This document shows positions 52,174 to 61,194 of a DNA stretch of 64,000 nt, in pieces. Positions within the stretch are counted from its first letter, which is position 1. Each line of letters opens with the position of its first letter. Both the position numbers and the translations under genes were made by a program. Location: positions 372,001 through 436,000 of the forward strand of contig CBDBHH010000005.1 in assembly GCA_965205535.1 (NCBI GenBank). The letters are read 5' to 3'. A model generated the notes under the pieces. That model worked only from the letters and a program-made list of their open reading frames with translations. It was not told the origin of the DNA and made no database searches. The stretch is from UBA8079 sp965205535 (GTDB taxonomy: Bacteria > Pseudomonadota > Alphaproteobacteria > UBA6615).

Positions 52174-52488
52174 TTAAGCGGCCTTCTTGGATTTCTTCTT
52201 GGCCTCGATGACACCCATGATGTCGGACTCCTTCATGATCAGGAGCTCCTCACCGTCGATCGAAACTTCCGTGCCCGACCACTTGCCGAACAGGACCCGA
52301 TCACCGGCCTTTACATCCATGGCAATTTCCTTGCCGTCCTCGGTGCGACCACCGGAGCCCACGGAGACGATTTCGCCTTCCGAAGGTTTTTCCTGGGCCG
52401 TATCCGGAATAATGATGCCGCCAGCCGTCTTTTCGTCGGAACCGACGCGACGGACTACAACTCGGTCATGCAAAGGGCGAAAGCTCAT
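52174..52488 (-). CDS. groS: Co-chaperonin GroES
   Basis: Cap of the GroEL cage. 104 residues with FRPLHDRVVVRRV at the N-terminus, the mobile-loop region SDEKTAGGIIIPDTAQEKP and GDRVLFGKWSGTEV. The Lys-rich C-terminal tail (EAKKKSKKAA) is slightly longer than usual. First gene of groESL. Confidence 0.97.
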   Translation of the reverse strand: MSFRPLHDRVVVRRVGSDEKTAGGIIIPDTAQEKPSEGEIVSVGSGGRTEDGKEIAMDVKAGDRVLFGKWSGTEVSIDGEELLIMKESDIMGVIEAKKKSKKAA

Positions 52489-52540
52489 CCCCTTATCCTC
52501 CTGTAATATATGAATAAATCCGCGGAACTCGCCGAATTAC

Positions 52541-52565
52541 TAGCACTCAACCCGCGTGAGTGCCA
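52541..52565 (-). promoter_or_regulatory. CIRCE operator (HrcA site) of groESL
   Basis: TAGCACTC (52541-52548), 9-base spacer, GAGTGCCA (52558-52565): a CIRCE inverted repeat with one mismatch in the right arm. It covers the predicted transcription start, fitting repression by HrcA. Confidence 0.9.
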
Positions 52566-52567
52566 GA

Positions 52568-52596
52568 CAGGTAATGATCCAGCTGCCCCCTGTCAA
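52568..52596 (-). promoter_or_regulatory. Predicted groESL promoter
   Basis: Minus strand TTGACA (52591-52596), 17-base spacer, TACCTG (52568-52573). Start near 52561, inside the CIRCE element. Confidence 0.65.
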
Positions 52597-52765
52597 CCCG
52601 CGCGCAGGCCGGCTGCCGGGGTTTTTTTCAACCAATTTGGCAGCACTCTCGGGCGATCGGTGCTAACACATTGTTATCACATGATTATTCATTGCCTCGA
52701 CTCTCCCGCCCTCTGATAATTCGACGCACCACATGTTCATGGTTGTCGAAAGTGAGGTGTCGAAG

Positions 52766-53032
52766 ATGCGAAGGGACGTTGCACTACAACTGGATGGATG
52801 GCGCATGACGACCGCCGAGATCCTCTATCACATGCCCGATCATCCCGGGATTCTGCAGAGTTTCGTGTGGCAGAAGCTCGACTACCCGCCCGAGTTCCCG
52901 AAGCTTCACAAGTTCCTGGATTTCTGGACCGACAATCTCGACGGCCCGCTGCATTCGGTACGCGTCGGGCACACGGAAATCATCGCGCCCACGAAATTCC
53001 GGACCGTCAGCCGTTCATTCGAACTGCACTGA
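52766..53032 (+). CDS. usg: Usg-family small protein
   Basis: 88 residues from the ATG at 52766 (GAGG upstream); 52733 is an alternative start without a ribosome site. The core TTAEILYHMPDHPGILQSF and FLDFWTDNLDGPLHSVRV matches the alphaproteobacterial Usg proteins, sometimes found near trp genes. Function unknown; no membrane segment. It is convergent with livF (16-base gap). Confidence 0.82.
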   Translation: MRRDVALQLDGWRMTTAEILYHMPDHPGILQSFVWQKLDYPPEFPKLHKFLDFWTDNLDGPLHSVRVGHTEIIAPTKFRTVSRSFELH

Positions 53033-53048
53033 CACCCGCAAACACACG

Positions 53049-53762
53049 TCACGGCGTCAGGTAGGCTTCCCGCACGCTGTCATCGGCCGCAATGTCTTCG
53101 ATCGGTCCCTCGACCAGAATCCGGCCGCGTTCGATAACCGCGGCCCGGCTCGCCACATGCATGGCGAAGCGCACATTCTGTTCCGACAACAGGACCGTCA
53201 GCCCCTCTGCCGCAAGTGTGCGTATGGTCGCCGCGATCTGTTGCACGATCACAGGCGCCAGCCCTTCCGAAGGTTCATCAAGCAACACGATCTGAGGATT
53301 GCCCATCAGCGTGCGCGCAATGGTCAGCATCTGCTGCTCGCCGCCCGACAATTGACCCGCCAGTCGCTCGCGCATCCCGGCGAGCGGCGGGAACAGATCG
53401 AAGATGCGTTCACGCGTCCAGGTCGCCGCCCCGGCATTTGCCCGGCGTTCGCCGACAACCAGATTTTCCGCAACGCTCAGGCCGGCGAAGACCCGCCGTG
53501 TCTCGGGCACATAGCCGAGCCCGGCGCGCGCGACCTCGTAAGGGGGCGCACCTGCCAGATCACGAGATCCGGCAAACACCTGCCCGGCCCGCACCTCGAC
53601 GAGCCCCATGGCCGCCTTGAGCGTGGTCGATTTTCCTGCGCCGTTGCGGCCGAGCAAAACCGTCACCGCCCCCGCCGGCACATCGAGATCAACGCCGAAG
53701 AGCGCCTGTGCGGTGCCGTAGTAGGCCTCAATACCGGCAAGGCGCAGCGCGATTTCGCTCAT
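53049..53762 (-). CDS. livF: ABC transporter ATP-binding protein LivF
   Basis: 237 residues. Walker A LLGRNGAGKSTTLKA, signature LSGGEQQMLTIAR, Walker B QIVLLDEPSEGLAP, switch His replaced by the LivF-typical LLSEQNV. It works with LivG at the fused permease. The start overlaps the livG stop by 4 bases. Confidence 0.93.
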   Translation of the reverse strand: MSEIALRLAGIEAYYGTAQALFGVDLDVPAGAVTVLLGRNGAGKSTTLKAAMGLVEVRAGQVFAGSRDLAGAPPYEVARAGLGYVPETRRVFAGLSVAENLVVGERRANAGAATWTRERIFDLFPPLAGMRERLAGQLSGGEQQMLTIARTLMGNPQIVLLDEPSEGLAPVIVQQIAATIRTLAAEGLTVLLSEQNVRFAMHVASRAAVIERGRILVEGPIEDIAADDSVREAYLTP

Positions 53763-54514
53763 CCGGCCACCTCGTCGAACGTGCCCAGATAGACCGCTTG
53801 CACATTGGCATCCGCGCGAATGTTATCCGGGCTTCCCTCCGCGATAACCTGGCCCCGGTCGAGTACGATCACCCGGTCCGCATGACCGAACACCACGTCC
53901 ATATCGTGTTCGGTGAACAGCACCGCGACGCCCCGCTCGGCGACCATCACATCGACCAGTTCCATCATGCCGCCGCGCGCATCCGCCGCCATGCCCGCCG
54001 TCGGCTCGTCCATCAAAAGCAACGCCGGCTCGTTCGTCATCGCAACGGCAAGCTCCAGTCTCTTCAGATCGCCATACGGGAGTTCCGAGGCCGGATCTTC
54101 CGTGCGCGCACCAAGGCCGACCAATTCGATTAGCGCATCGGCCTCGTCGCGGTAGCGTAAACCCAGGCGTCGACCGAGCCTCAACGCCGCTCCGTCGGCC
54201 GACGCCAGCGCAACCTGAATGTTTTCGGCGACGGTCATGCTGGCAAAGGTTGCCGTGATCTGAAAAGTGCGGCCGACACCATGGCGCCAGATGCGGTGGG
54301 GGGCCTGCCCCGTAACGTCACGCCCGGCTATATGTATCCGGCCCGCATCGGGCCGGAGTTGCCCGTTGATGCAGTTGAAAAGGGTCGTCTTGCCGGCGCC
54401 GTTCGGCCCGATCAGTGCCACCCGTTCGCCGGGCGCAACTGCAAACGACACCCCGCCAACCGCCTGCACGCCACCAAACGCCCTGGAAAGATTCTCGACC
54501 GCCAGGACATTCAT
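53759..54514 (-). CDS. livG: ABC transporter ATP-binding protein LivG
   Basis: 251 residues. Walker A GPNGAGKTTLFNCING, the LivG-type signature ELPYGDLKRLELA, Walker B LLLMDEPTAGM and switch TEHDMDVVF. The start overlaps the permease stop by 4 bases. Confidence 0.93.
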   Translation of the reverse strand: MNVLAVENLSRAFGGVQAVGGVSFAVAPGERVALIGPNGAGKTTLFNCINGQLRPDAGRIHIAGRDVTGQAPHRIWRHGVGRTFQITATFASMTVAENIQVALASADGAALRLGRRLGLRYRDEADALIELVGLGARTEDPASELPYGDLKRLELAVAMTNEPALLLMDEPTAGMAADARGGMMELVDVMVAERGVAVLFTEHDMDVVFGHADRVIVLDRGQVIAEGSPDNIRADANVQAVYLGTFDEVAG

Positions 54515-56367
54515 GACGACCGCCCGCGCACAAACGAGGATAGGCCCGCGAGGCCGTGGGGCAGCACCACGACGAGAACGATAATCAGTATGCCGAGAGA
54601 CAATTGCCAGAGATCGGTCAGCCGCGTCAGCTCGGTCTCGATCTCGGTCAGGGCGATCGCACCCAGAACGGGCCCGGCCAGCGACTGCATGCCGCCGAGC
54701 AGCACCATCACCAACCCGTCCACCGAGGTGGAAACAAACAGCACATCGGGAAACACGCTGCCCTTGGCGAACGCAAAAAAGCCGCCCGCGACACCGGCCG
54801 CCGCGCCGGCGAGCGTGAAGGCCAACCAGCGGTGCCGGATGACATCCACCCCGATCGCGGCCGAGCGCAGGGTCGAGTCACGCGTTGCGCGCAGCGTGTA
54901 TCCGAAAGGGCTGAAGATCGCGTGCCGCAAACCCCAGATAACGGCGGCACAGACCGCGAAGGCCAGATAGTAGAAGACCAGCGGGTCGGACGCCCAGTCA
55001 CTTGGCCAAACGCCCAGGATGCCGTTGTCGCCCCCGGTGAAATTTATCCACTGAAATGCCGCCGACCACGCAATCTGCGCAAATGCCAATGTTAGCATTG
55101 CCATGTAGATGCCCGACAGGCGCACACAGAACCAGCCGAACAACAGCGCACCGGCCGCACCGGCCACCGGCGCCAGCAACAACGCCGGGGCCATCCCCAG
55201 CGACAGATGGAACACGGCCAGCCCCGACCCATAAGCCCCGAGCCCGAAATAGGCGGCATGGCCGAACGTAATCAGCCCTCCCCCCCAGAGCAGGAAATGC
55301 AGGCTCGCGGCGAAGAGCGCCAGGATTGCGATTTCCGTCAGCACAACGATCGCAAAATCACCGATGACCAGCGGCACCAACACGCCGATGACCAGCAGAC
55401 CCCACCAGAAAAATCGGCTGAGTGTGTCGCCGGCACGCAAAGGGGGATCCGGGTTGCGCCGGTCTTCGGCCGTCGTGAATTCCGGGCGGCCAAAAAGCCC
55501 GCTCGGCTTGAGCACGAGGGTCACGGCCATCACCAGGAAAATCAGAACCAGCGTGATTTGGGGAAAAATAACCACGCCGAAGGCGAGCAGCTCGCTGATC
55601 AGGACGGCCGCAACGAAGGCGCCCATGATCGAACCCATGCCACCGACCACCACGACGACAAACGCATCAACGATGATGTTCAGGTCCATCGACAGGCTCG
55701 CCGCCTGACGAGGTATCTGGAGCGCGCCACCCAGCCCGGCCAGAGCGGCGCCAAGGATGAATGCACCGGTGAAAAGCCAACGCTGGTCGATGCCGAGTGC
55801 GGCAACCATTTCGCGATCCTCGGTCGCGGCGCGCACCAACACGCCGAAGCGCGTGTGGTGAAACATCAACCACAACCCCCCCAGAACCAGGAACGCGATG
55901 GCGATCAGGAACAGGTCGTATTCGGGCACCGCATGCCCGAGGAATGACACAGATCCGTCGAGGCCCGGCATGCGCGGCGCGAACAGGTCATCCGCTTTCC
56001 AGATGAGCCGGGTCAGGTCCTGAACCACGAGCACGACACCGAAGGTCGCGAGCAGCTGAAACAGCTCCGGCGCGCGGTAGATCCGCCGCAGCAGGGTGGT
56101 CTCCATCACCGCCCCGATACCGCCCACCACGATTGCGGCAAGCAGAATCGCAGCGAGATAGCCCAGGAATGTGTCACCGAACGCAGCGGTAAAGCTAAAC
56201 GCGAGATACGCACCGAGCATGTACAGAGAGCCGTGCGCAAAATTGACGACGCGGGTGACCCCGAACACGATCGACAAGCCGACCGCGATCAGGAACAGCG
56301 ACGCCGCACTGGCCAGTCCCGTGATCGCTTGAACGACAATAAAGCTCAACACACCCTCCGGCAGCAC
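54511..56367 (-). CDS. Fused LivH-LivM permease of a branched-chain amino acid-type ABC transporter
   Basis: 618 residues, GTG start at 56365-56367. The N-terminal half (about 1-290) is LivH-like, with TRVVNFAHGSLYMLGAYLAF; the C-terminal half (about 318-618) is LivM-like, with GLITFGHAAYFGLGAYGSG. A short hydrophilic linker (about 290-315) joins them. LivH and LivM are usually separate proteins; the fusion fixes them one to one. It lies between the binding-protein gene and livG. Confidence 0.9.
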   Translation of the reverse strand: MLPEGVLSFIVVQAITGLASAASLFLIAVGLSIVFGVTRVVNFAHGSLYMLGAYLAFSFTAAFGDTFLGYLAAILLAAIVVGGIGAVMETTLLRRIYRAPELFQLLATFGVVLVVQDLTRLIWKADDLFAPRMPGLDGSVSFLGHAVPEYDLFLIAIAFLVLGGLWLMFHHTRFGVLVRAATEDREMVAALGIDQRWLFTGAFILGAALAGLGGALQIPRQAASLSMDLNIIVDAFVVVVVGGMGSIMGAFVAAVLISELLAFGVVIFPQITLVLIFLVMAVTLVLKPSGLFGRPEFTTAEDRRNPDPPLRAGDTLSRFFWWGLLVIGVLVPLVIGDFAIVVLTEIAILALFAASLHFLLWGGGLITFGHAAYFGLGAYGSGLAVFHLSLGMAPALLLAPVAGAAGALLFGWFCVRLSGIYMAMLTLAFAQIAWSAAFQWINFTGGDNGILGVWPSDWASDPLVFYYLAFAVCAAVIWGLRHAIFSPFGYTLRATRDSTLRSAAIGVDVIRHRWLAFTLAGAAAGVAGGFFAFAKGSVFPDVLFVSTSVDGLVMVLLGGMQSLAGPVLGAIALTEIETELTRLTDLWQLSLGILIIVLVVVLPHGLAGLSSFVRGRSS

Positions 56368-56421
56368 CGCCGCATGGCCCGGCGCCGCCCGCCAAAAGCA
56401 ATCGCGGGATTGCCCGTGACG

Positions 56422-57639
56422 CTACTTGGCCGGTCGAAGCTTCCGGACTGTCGCGTCGTCGGGCAGATAGTCGGCACCATCCGCATAGCGGAAATCCACC
56501 ATGACGCCCTTGCCGTCAACCTTTGCGGTGCGCCCGACATAGGCGCCCATCGTCGATTGATGGTCGAGCGCGCGATAGGTGATCGGTCCGAACGGTGTAT
56601 CGAGCTCCAGGTTTTTCATCGCCGCAACCATCGCATCCGTCTCGGTCGAGCCTGCCTTTTCAAGCATCGCTGCGATTGTCAGGATCGTGTTGTAGCCGAC
56701 GATCGAACCCGCGCGCGGATAGTCGTTGAAGCGCTTGCTGTAGGCATCGAGGAAAGCCTTGTGATCCGCACCTTCGATCGACTGCCAGGGATAGCCGGTG
56801 ACGATCCATCCCTCGGGCGCCTCGCCCTTGAGCGCGTCGAGATATTCCGGCTCGCCAGTCAGCAGACTGACCACCGGGCGGTCGGCAAACAGCCCGCGCA
56901 ATTGGCCCTCGCGCACGAACTTCGCGAGGTCTGTTGAAAACGTAACGTTGAAGATCGCGTCGGGCTTGGCCTGGCCGAGCGCCTGGACCGTCGCGCCGGC
57001 ATCGAGCTTGAACAGGGCCGGCCATTGCTGACCGACAAACTCGACATCCGGGCGCAGGCCCTTCAGCACTTCCTGGAACGCCTTCACGGCCGACTGTCCG
57101 TATTCATAGTTGGGCGCCACCGTCGCCCAGCGCTTGGCCGGCAACTTGGCGGCTTCCTCGGCCAGCATCGCGGCCTGCATGTATGTCGAGGGACGCAGGC
57201 GGAACGTATAGTCGTTGCCTTTGGCCCAGACGATCGCATCCGACAGCGGCTCCGATGCGACAAACAAAACCTTGTTGCGCGCGGCAAAGTCGGCCACGGC
57301 GAGCCCGATATGCGACAGGAAGGTGCCGGCGATCAGATCGACCTTCTCGCGCCGCACGAGTTCCTCGGCAAATTTCACCGCGTCGGCGGGTTTCGCACCA
57401 TCGTCGCGCGAGATCACCTCGAGCTTGCGGCCGAGTACACCCCCCTTGGCGTTGATCTGCTCAACGGCAAGTTCCCAACCATTCCGGTAGGGCACCGTGA
57501 AAGAAGCCAGCGGGCCGGTGTAGCTGTTGACCTCACCAATCCGGATCGGATCCTGGGCCGCGGCGATTGACGCGGTCGTGAGTGTCAGCAAGGCCGCGAG
57601 GGCGGCGGTGATGTGGGTGCGAATACGCATGCGCAGCAT
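56422..57639 (-). CDS. ABC transporter substrate-binding protein (Leu/Ile/Val-type)
   Basis: 405 residues from the ATG at 57639, AGGAG upstream. A signal peptide with cleavage near SIAAAQ, then a type I periplasmic-binding fold: IRIGEVNSYTGPLASF, FVASEPLSDAI, PNYEYGQSAVKAFQE, VGYNTILTIAAML. It may bind amides, urea or aromatic acids as well as amino acids. First gene of the transporter operon; its promoter is at 57738-57766. Confidence 0.92.
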   Translation of the reverse strand: MLRMRIRTHITAALAALLTLTTASIAAAQDPIRIGEVNSYTGPLASFTVPYRNGWELAVEQINAKGGVLGRKLEVISRDDGAKPADAVKFAEELVRREKVDLIAGTFLSHIGLAVADFAARNKVLFVASEPLSDAIVWAKGNDYTFRLRPSTYMQAAMLAEEAAKLPAKRWATVAPNYEYGQSAVKAFQEVLKGLRPDVEFVGQQWPALFKLDAGATVQALGQAKPDAIFNVTFSTDLAKFVREGQLRGLFADRPVVSLLTGEPEYLDALKGEAPEGWIVTGYPWQSIEGADHKAFLDAYSKRFNDYPRAGSIVGYNTILTIAAMLEKAGSTETDAMVAAMKNLELDTPFGPITYRALDHQSTMGAYVGRTAKVDGKGVMVDFRYADGADYLPDDATVRKLRPAK

Positions 57640-57737
57640 GGTCGCAATCTCCTGTGCAATCGGTGACAAGTTCTGACGCGTGGATCGCGCCAATCCGTTC
57701 CCCTGGTATCGGCGGAAACTGGCCCGCCGGAGCGCTA

Positions 57738-57766
57738 GATATACTCAATATGAGTTCAAGGTTCAA
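57738..57766 (-). promoter_or_regulatory. Predicted promoter of the liv-type operon, overlapped by a palindrome
   Basis: Minus strand TTGAAC (57761-57766), 17-base spacer, TATATC (57738-57743). A perfect inverted repeat ACTCA-ATA-TGAGT (57743-57755) covers the spacer and touches the -10, a position that suits a repressor. Confidence 0.65.
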
Positions 57767-57841
57767 TGCCAAACGGGATACCCCGCGAATCGCGTGCACA
57801 GATACCTTTCAGATGGGATGGCAGACGACAATCGGTTTGGA

Positions 57842-57847
57842 TATAGT
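57842..57847 (+). promoter_or_regulatory. Possible -10 element of the ferredoxin reductase gene
   Basis: TATAGT (57842-57847), with a weak -35 TGGCAG 17 bases upstream. Start near 57854, 18 bases before the ATG. Confidence 0.4.
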
Positions 57848-57871
57848 CCTGCCGAGTTCTAGGGAGGAATC

Positions 57872-59173
57872 ATGTCAATCAATGTTGCCGTCATCGGCGC
57901 GGGGCCGAGCGGCTTTTACACGGTCGATGCTTTGCTTAAGGGCGATCAAGACGTCCGGGTCGATATCATCGAACGTTTACCGACCCCCTTCGGATTGATC
58001 CGGGGTGGCGTCGCGCCGGATCATCAGACAACCAAAAAGGTCGCCCGCGTCTATGAAAAGACGGCGTTGCGCGACGGCGTCGGCTATTACGGCAACGTCG
58101 AGGTGGGGCGCGATGTCACCATGGCCGAGCTGCAGGAGATTTATGATGCTGTTGTGCTTGCCGTCGGCGCACCGCGTGACCGCAAGCTCGGCATCCCCGG
58201 CGAGGACAAGACCGGCGTCTTCGGCTCGGCCGACTTTGTCGGCTGGTACAACGGACATCCCGACTTCACGGATCTCCAGCCCGATCTGGACACCGGCACG
58301 GTGGTCGTCATCGGCCAGGGCAATGTCGCGGTCGATGTCGCCCGCGTCCTGGTGAAAACGCCCGAGGAGATGACCGAGACGGACATCGCCGACCATGCGG
58401 CCGACGCCGTTGAGGCCTCTCCCATTACCGATGTGTACATGGTCGGCCGACGCGGCCCGATCGAGGCCAAGTTCACAAATGTCGAACTGCGCGAAATGGG
58501 CAAGCTCGACGATTGCCAACCGGTCATCGACCCTGACCAACTCCCCGACGAGGTCACCGGAGACTGGTCCGACAGGGACAAACGCCTCAAGGATCGCAAT
58601 CTGGCGACGATGAAGGAATTCCCCGACGTCGATCCGGCAGGCAAGTCCAAGCGGGTCCATTTCACTTTCTACGCCAAGCCTGTCGAGATTTTGGGTGGCG
58701 ACAAGGTCGAAGGCATCCGCATGGAACACACACGCGTCGAGGATGGCCGCTCCGTCGGTACCGGCGAATTCTTCGAGGTCGATTGTGGTCTGGTGATTCC
58801 GGCGATCGGTTACTTTTCCGACCCGTTCCCCGGAGTGCCTTTCGATGCAGACAACGGCATCGTTGTTCATGAGGAAGGCCGGGTCGGCGACGGCGTCTAC
58901 GCCGTGGGCTGGATCAAGCGCGGCCCGACCGGCGTGATCGGCACCAACAAACCCGATGGCGACATCGCCGCGACACAAATTTTCGAAGACGTCGCGGAGG
59001 GCTCGAAGCCCGGTCGCGAAGCGCTGGAAGCATTGCTTGCAGAACGTGACGTGCGCTGCCTGACCTATCAGAATTGGGAGTCAATCGACGCGGCCGAAGT
59101 GGCGGCGGCGAAGCCCGGCGCGCCGCGGCGCAAGTTCGTGACCATCGACAGCATGATCGCCGCCCTTGACTGA
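57872..59173 (+). CDS. Ferredoxin-NADP+ reductase, adrenodoxin-reductase type (FprA-like)
   Basis: 433 residues. FAD motif VIGAGPSGFYTVDALL at the N-terminus, RGGVAPDHQ, NADP-binding VIGQGNVAVDVARVL (about 149-163), and the C-terminal GWIKRGPTGVIGTNKPD typical of this family. AGGGAGGA precedes the ATG. It moves electrons between NADPH and ferredoxin; lying 151 bases before korAB, it could recover NADPH from the ferredoxin reduced by that enzyme. Confidence 0.9.
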   Translation: MSINVAVIGAGPSGFYTVDALLKGDQDVRVDIIERLPTPFGLIRGGVAPDHQTTKKVARVYEKTALRDGVGYYGNVEVGRDVTMAELQEIYDAVVLAVGAPRDRKLGIPGEDKTGVFGSADFVGWYNGHPDFTDLQPDLDTGTVVVIGQGNVAVDVARVLVKTPEEMTETDIADHAADAVEASPITDVYMVGRRGPIEAKFTNVELREMGKLDDCQPVIDPDQLPDEVTGDWSDRDKRLKDRNLATMKEFPDVDPAGKSKRVHFTFYAKPVEILGGDKVEGIRMEHTRVEDGRSVGTGEFFEVDCGLVIPAIGYFSDPFPGVPFDADNGIVVHEEGRVGDGVYAVGWIKRGPTGVIGTNKPDGDIAATQIFEDVAEGSKPGREALEALLAERDVRCLTYQNWESIDAAEVAAAKPGAPRRKFVTIDSMIAALD

Positions 59174-59324
59174 TTGGCAAAACACCTTAGTTGGGCTCAC
59201 ACAGAGCCAGATTGTGCTTGTAACGAACATGCAAGCGGATGAATGTAGCGCCGCGCATCGACGTATGCGCACATCCGAACATTAAACTGAGTTCAAAGCG
59301 GAATTTACACGAAGGAAATGCCCG

Positions 59325-61193
59325 ATGTCTGAAGTAGCGACCGCCGAGCGGTCGGAAGAAGGCCGCCAGGAAGTCGAATCCGCGGTCGTACGTTTTGCCG
59401 GGGACTCCGGCGACGGCATGCAGCTCACCGGCAGCCAGTTCACCATGACGGCGGCAATCGCCGGCAACGACCTGGCCACCTTCCCCGACTTCCCGGCTGA
59501 AATCCGAGCACCTGCCGGCACGACCTTCGGTGTCTCGGCTTTCCAGATCAATTTCGGTGCCCGAAAGATCATGACATCGGGTGATCTGCTCGACGTGCTG
59601 GTGGTGATGAATCCAGCCGCCCTCGTTACCAATCTTGCGGACGTCAAACCCAACGGGATCGTCATCGCGGATTCGGGCGCCTTCACTGCGCGCAACCTGA
59701 CCAAGGCCGGTTACGAGGAAAACCCGCTCGAGAATGACAGCCTCGACAATTATCGGCTGGTCAAGATCGACATGTCCCGGCTGACGGTCGAGGCCGTGAA
59801 GGAATTCGGACTTTCGAACAAGGAAGCGCTGCGTTCGAAGAACATGTGGGCGCTCGGCCTTGTATATTGGATGTACGGGCGCAAGCGGCAGGCCTCGGTG
59901 GACTGGCTCGAAGCGAAGTTCGCGAAACACCCGGACATTGCAAAATCCAACATCGCAGCGCTCAACGCCGGTCACGCATTCGGTGAGACCGCCGAGATGC
60001 CTGCCGAGCTGGGTACGTTCGATGTCGAACCTGCCAAGATCGAACCGGGTCTGTACCGGACAATCACCGGTGCGGAATCTGTCTCGCTCGGGCTGCTCGC
60101 AGGTTCGCTGCTTGCCGACCTGAAAATAGCCTTCTGCTCCTATCCGATCACACCGGCCTCGGCGCTGCTGCACCAGTTGGCCCGCATGAAGGAATTCGGT
60201 GTTGTCACCTTCCAGGCGGAAGACGAGATCGCCGCAGCCGCGGCGGCCATCGGTGCCTCCTATGCCGGCTCGCTCGGCATCACGTCGAGCTCCGGACCCG
60301 GCATTGCGCTGAAGATGGAGGCCATCGGCCTCGCTATCGCCACCGAGATGCCCCTCGTCGTCATCAACTCACAGCGCGCCGGGCCGTCGACCGGGTTGCC
60401 GACCAAAACCGAGCAGTCGGATCTGTATCAGGCCGTGTATGGCCGCAACGGCGACGCACCGATGCCGGTACTGTCGGTCTCAACGCCGTCCGACGGTTAC
60501 GAGGTCGCCATCGAGGCTGTGCGCATCGCGACCAAGTACATGACCCCGGTCATGGTCCTGACCGACGGCTATATCACCAACGCGTCGGAGCCCTGGCTCA
60601 TCCCGGACGCAGGTGATTCGGAACGTTTCGATGTTGAGTTCCGCACCGATCCGGAGAATTTCCAACCCTTCATGCGTGACGATGAAACCCTGGCCCGCCC
60701 GTGGGTGAAGCCGGGCACGCCGGATTTGATGCATCGGATCGGCGGCATTGAACGCTCCTATGACAGCGGACATATTTCATATGATCCGGAAAACCATCAG
60801 AAGATGACCGACGTGCGCGCGGCCAAGGTTCTGGGCATTGCCAACGATATCCCGGAACAGGCCGTCGAAGTCGGCGAGGCTGGCGCGAAGCTGGCCGTCA
60901 TAGGCTGGGGATCAACCTTCGGGCCGATCAATCGCGCGGTGAACAACATGCGTGACGACGGCATGGACGTGGCGCAGATTCACCTGCGCCATATCTGGCC
61001 GCTGCCGCGTAATCTGGGTGAACTTCTCGGCACCTTTGATCAAATTCTGGTACCCGAGATGAACACCGGTCAGCTGCGCACCCTGCTGCGTGACCAGTTC
61101 CTGTTGCCCGCTGAAGGGCTCAACAAAGTCAACGGCAAGCCGTTCCTCATCGGAGAGCTTGAAGACGCAATCCGCGCCCGGCTGGAGAAGTAG
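59325..61193 (+). CDS. korA: 2-oxoacid:ferredoxin oxidoreductase, alpha subunit (gamma-alpha fusion)
   Basis: 622 residues. The N-terminal third is the gamma domain (RFAGDSGDGMQLTGSQF, about 22-38); the remainder is the alpha domain (FCSYPITPASALLHQLA, SSSGPGIALKMEAIGLA, TEQSDLYQAVYGRNGD). With KorB it oxidises 2-oxoglutarate (probably) to succinyl-CoA and reduces ferredoxin, oxygen-tolerantly in aerobes. No delta ferredoxin subunit is encoded here. Start ATG 59325 with GAAGGAA upstream. Confidence 0.93.
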   Translation: MSEVATAERSEEGRQEVESAVVRFAGDSGDGMQLTGSQFTMTAAIAGNDLATFPDFPAEIRAPAGTTFGVSAFQINFGARKIMTSGDLLDVLVVMNPAALVTNLADVKPNGIVIADSGAFTARNLTKAGYEENPLENDSLDNYRLVKIDMSRLTVEAVKEFGLSNKEALRSKNMWALGLVYWMYGRKRQASVDWLEAKFAKHPDIAKSNIAALNAGHAFGETAEMPAELGTFDVEPAKIEPGLYRTITGAESVSLGLLAGSLLADLKIAFCSYPITPASALLHQLARMKEFGVVTFQAEDEIAAAAAAIGASYAGSLGITSSSGPGIALKMEAIGLAIATEMPLVVINSQRAGPSTGLPTKTEQSDLYQAVYGRNGDAPMPVLSVSTPSDGYEVAIEAVRIATKYMTPVMVLTDGYITNASEPWLIPDAGDSERFDVEFRTDPENFQPFMRDDETLARPWVKPGTPDLMHRIGGIERSYDSGHISYDPENHQKMTDVRAAKVLGIANDIPEQAVEVGEAGAKLAVIGWGSTFGPINRAVNNMRDDGMDVAQIHLRHIWPLPRNLGELLGTFDQILVPEMNTGQLRTLLRDQFLLPAEGLNKVNGKPFLIGELEDAIRARLEK

Positions 61194-61194
61194 A

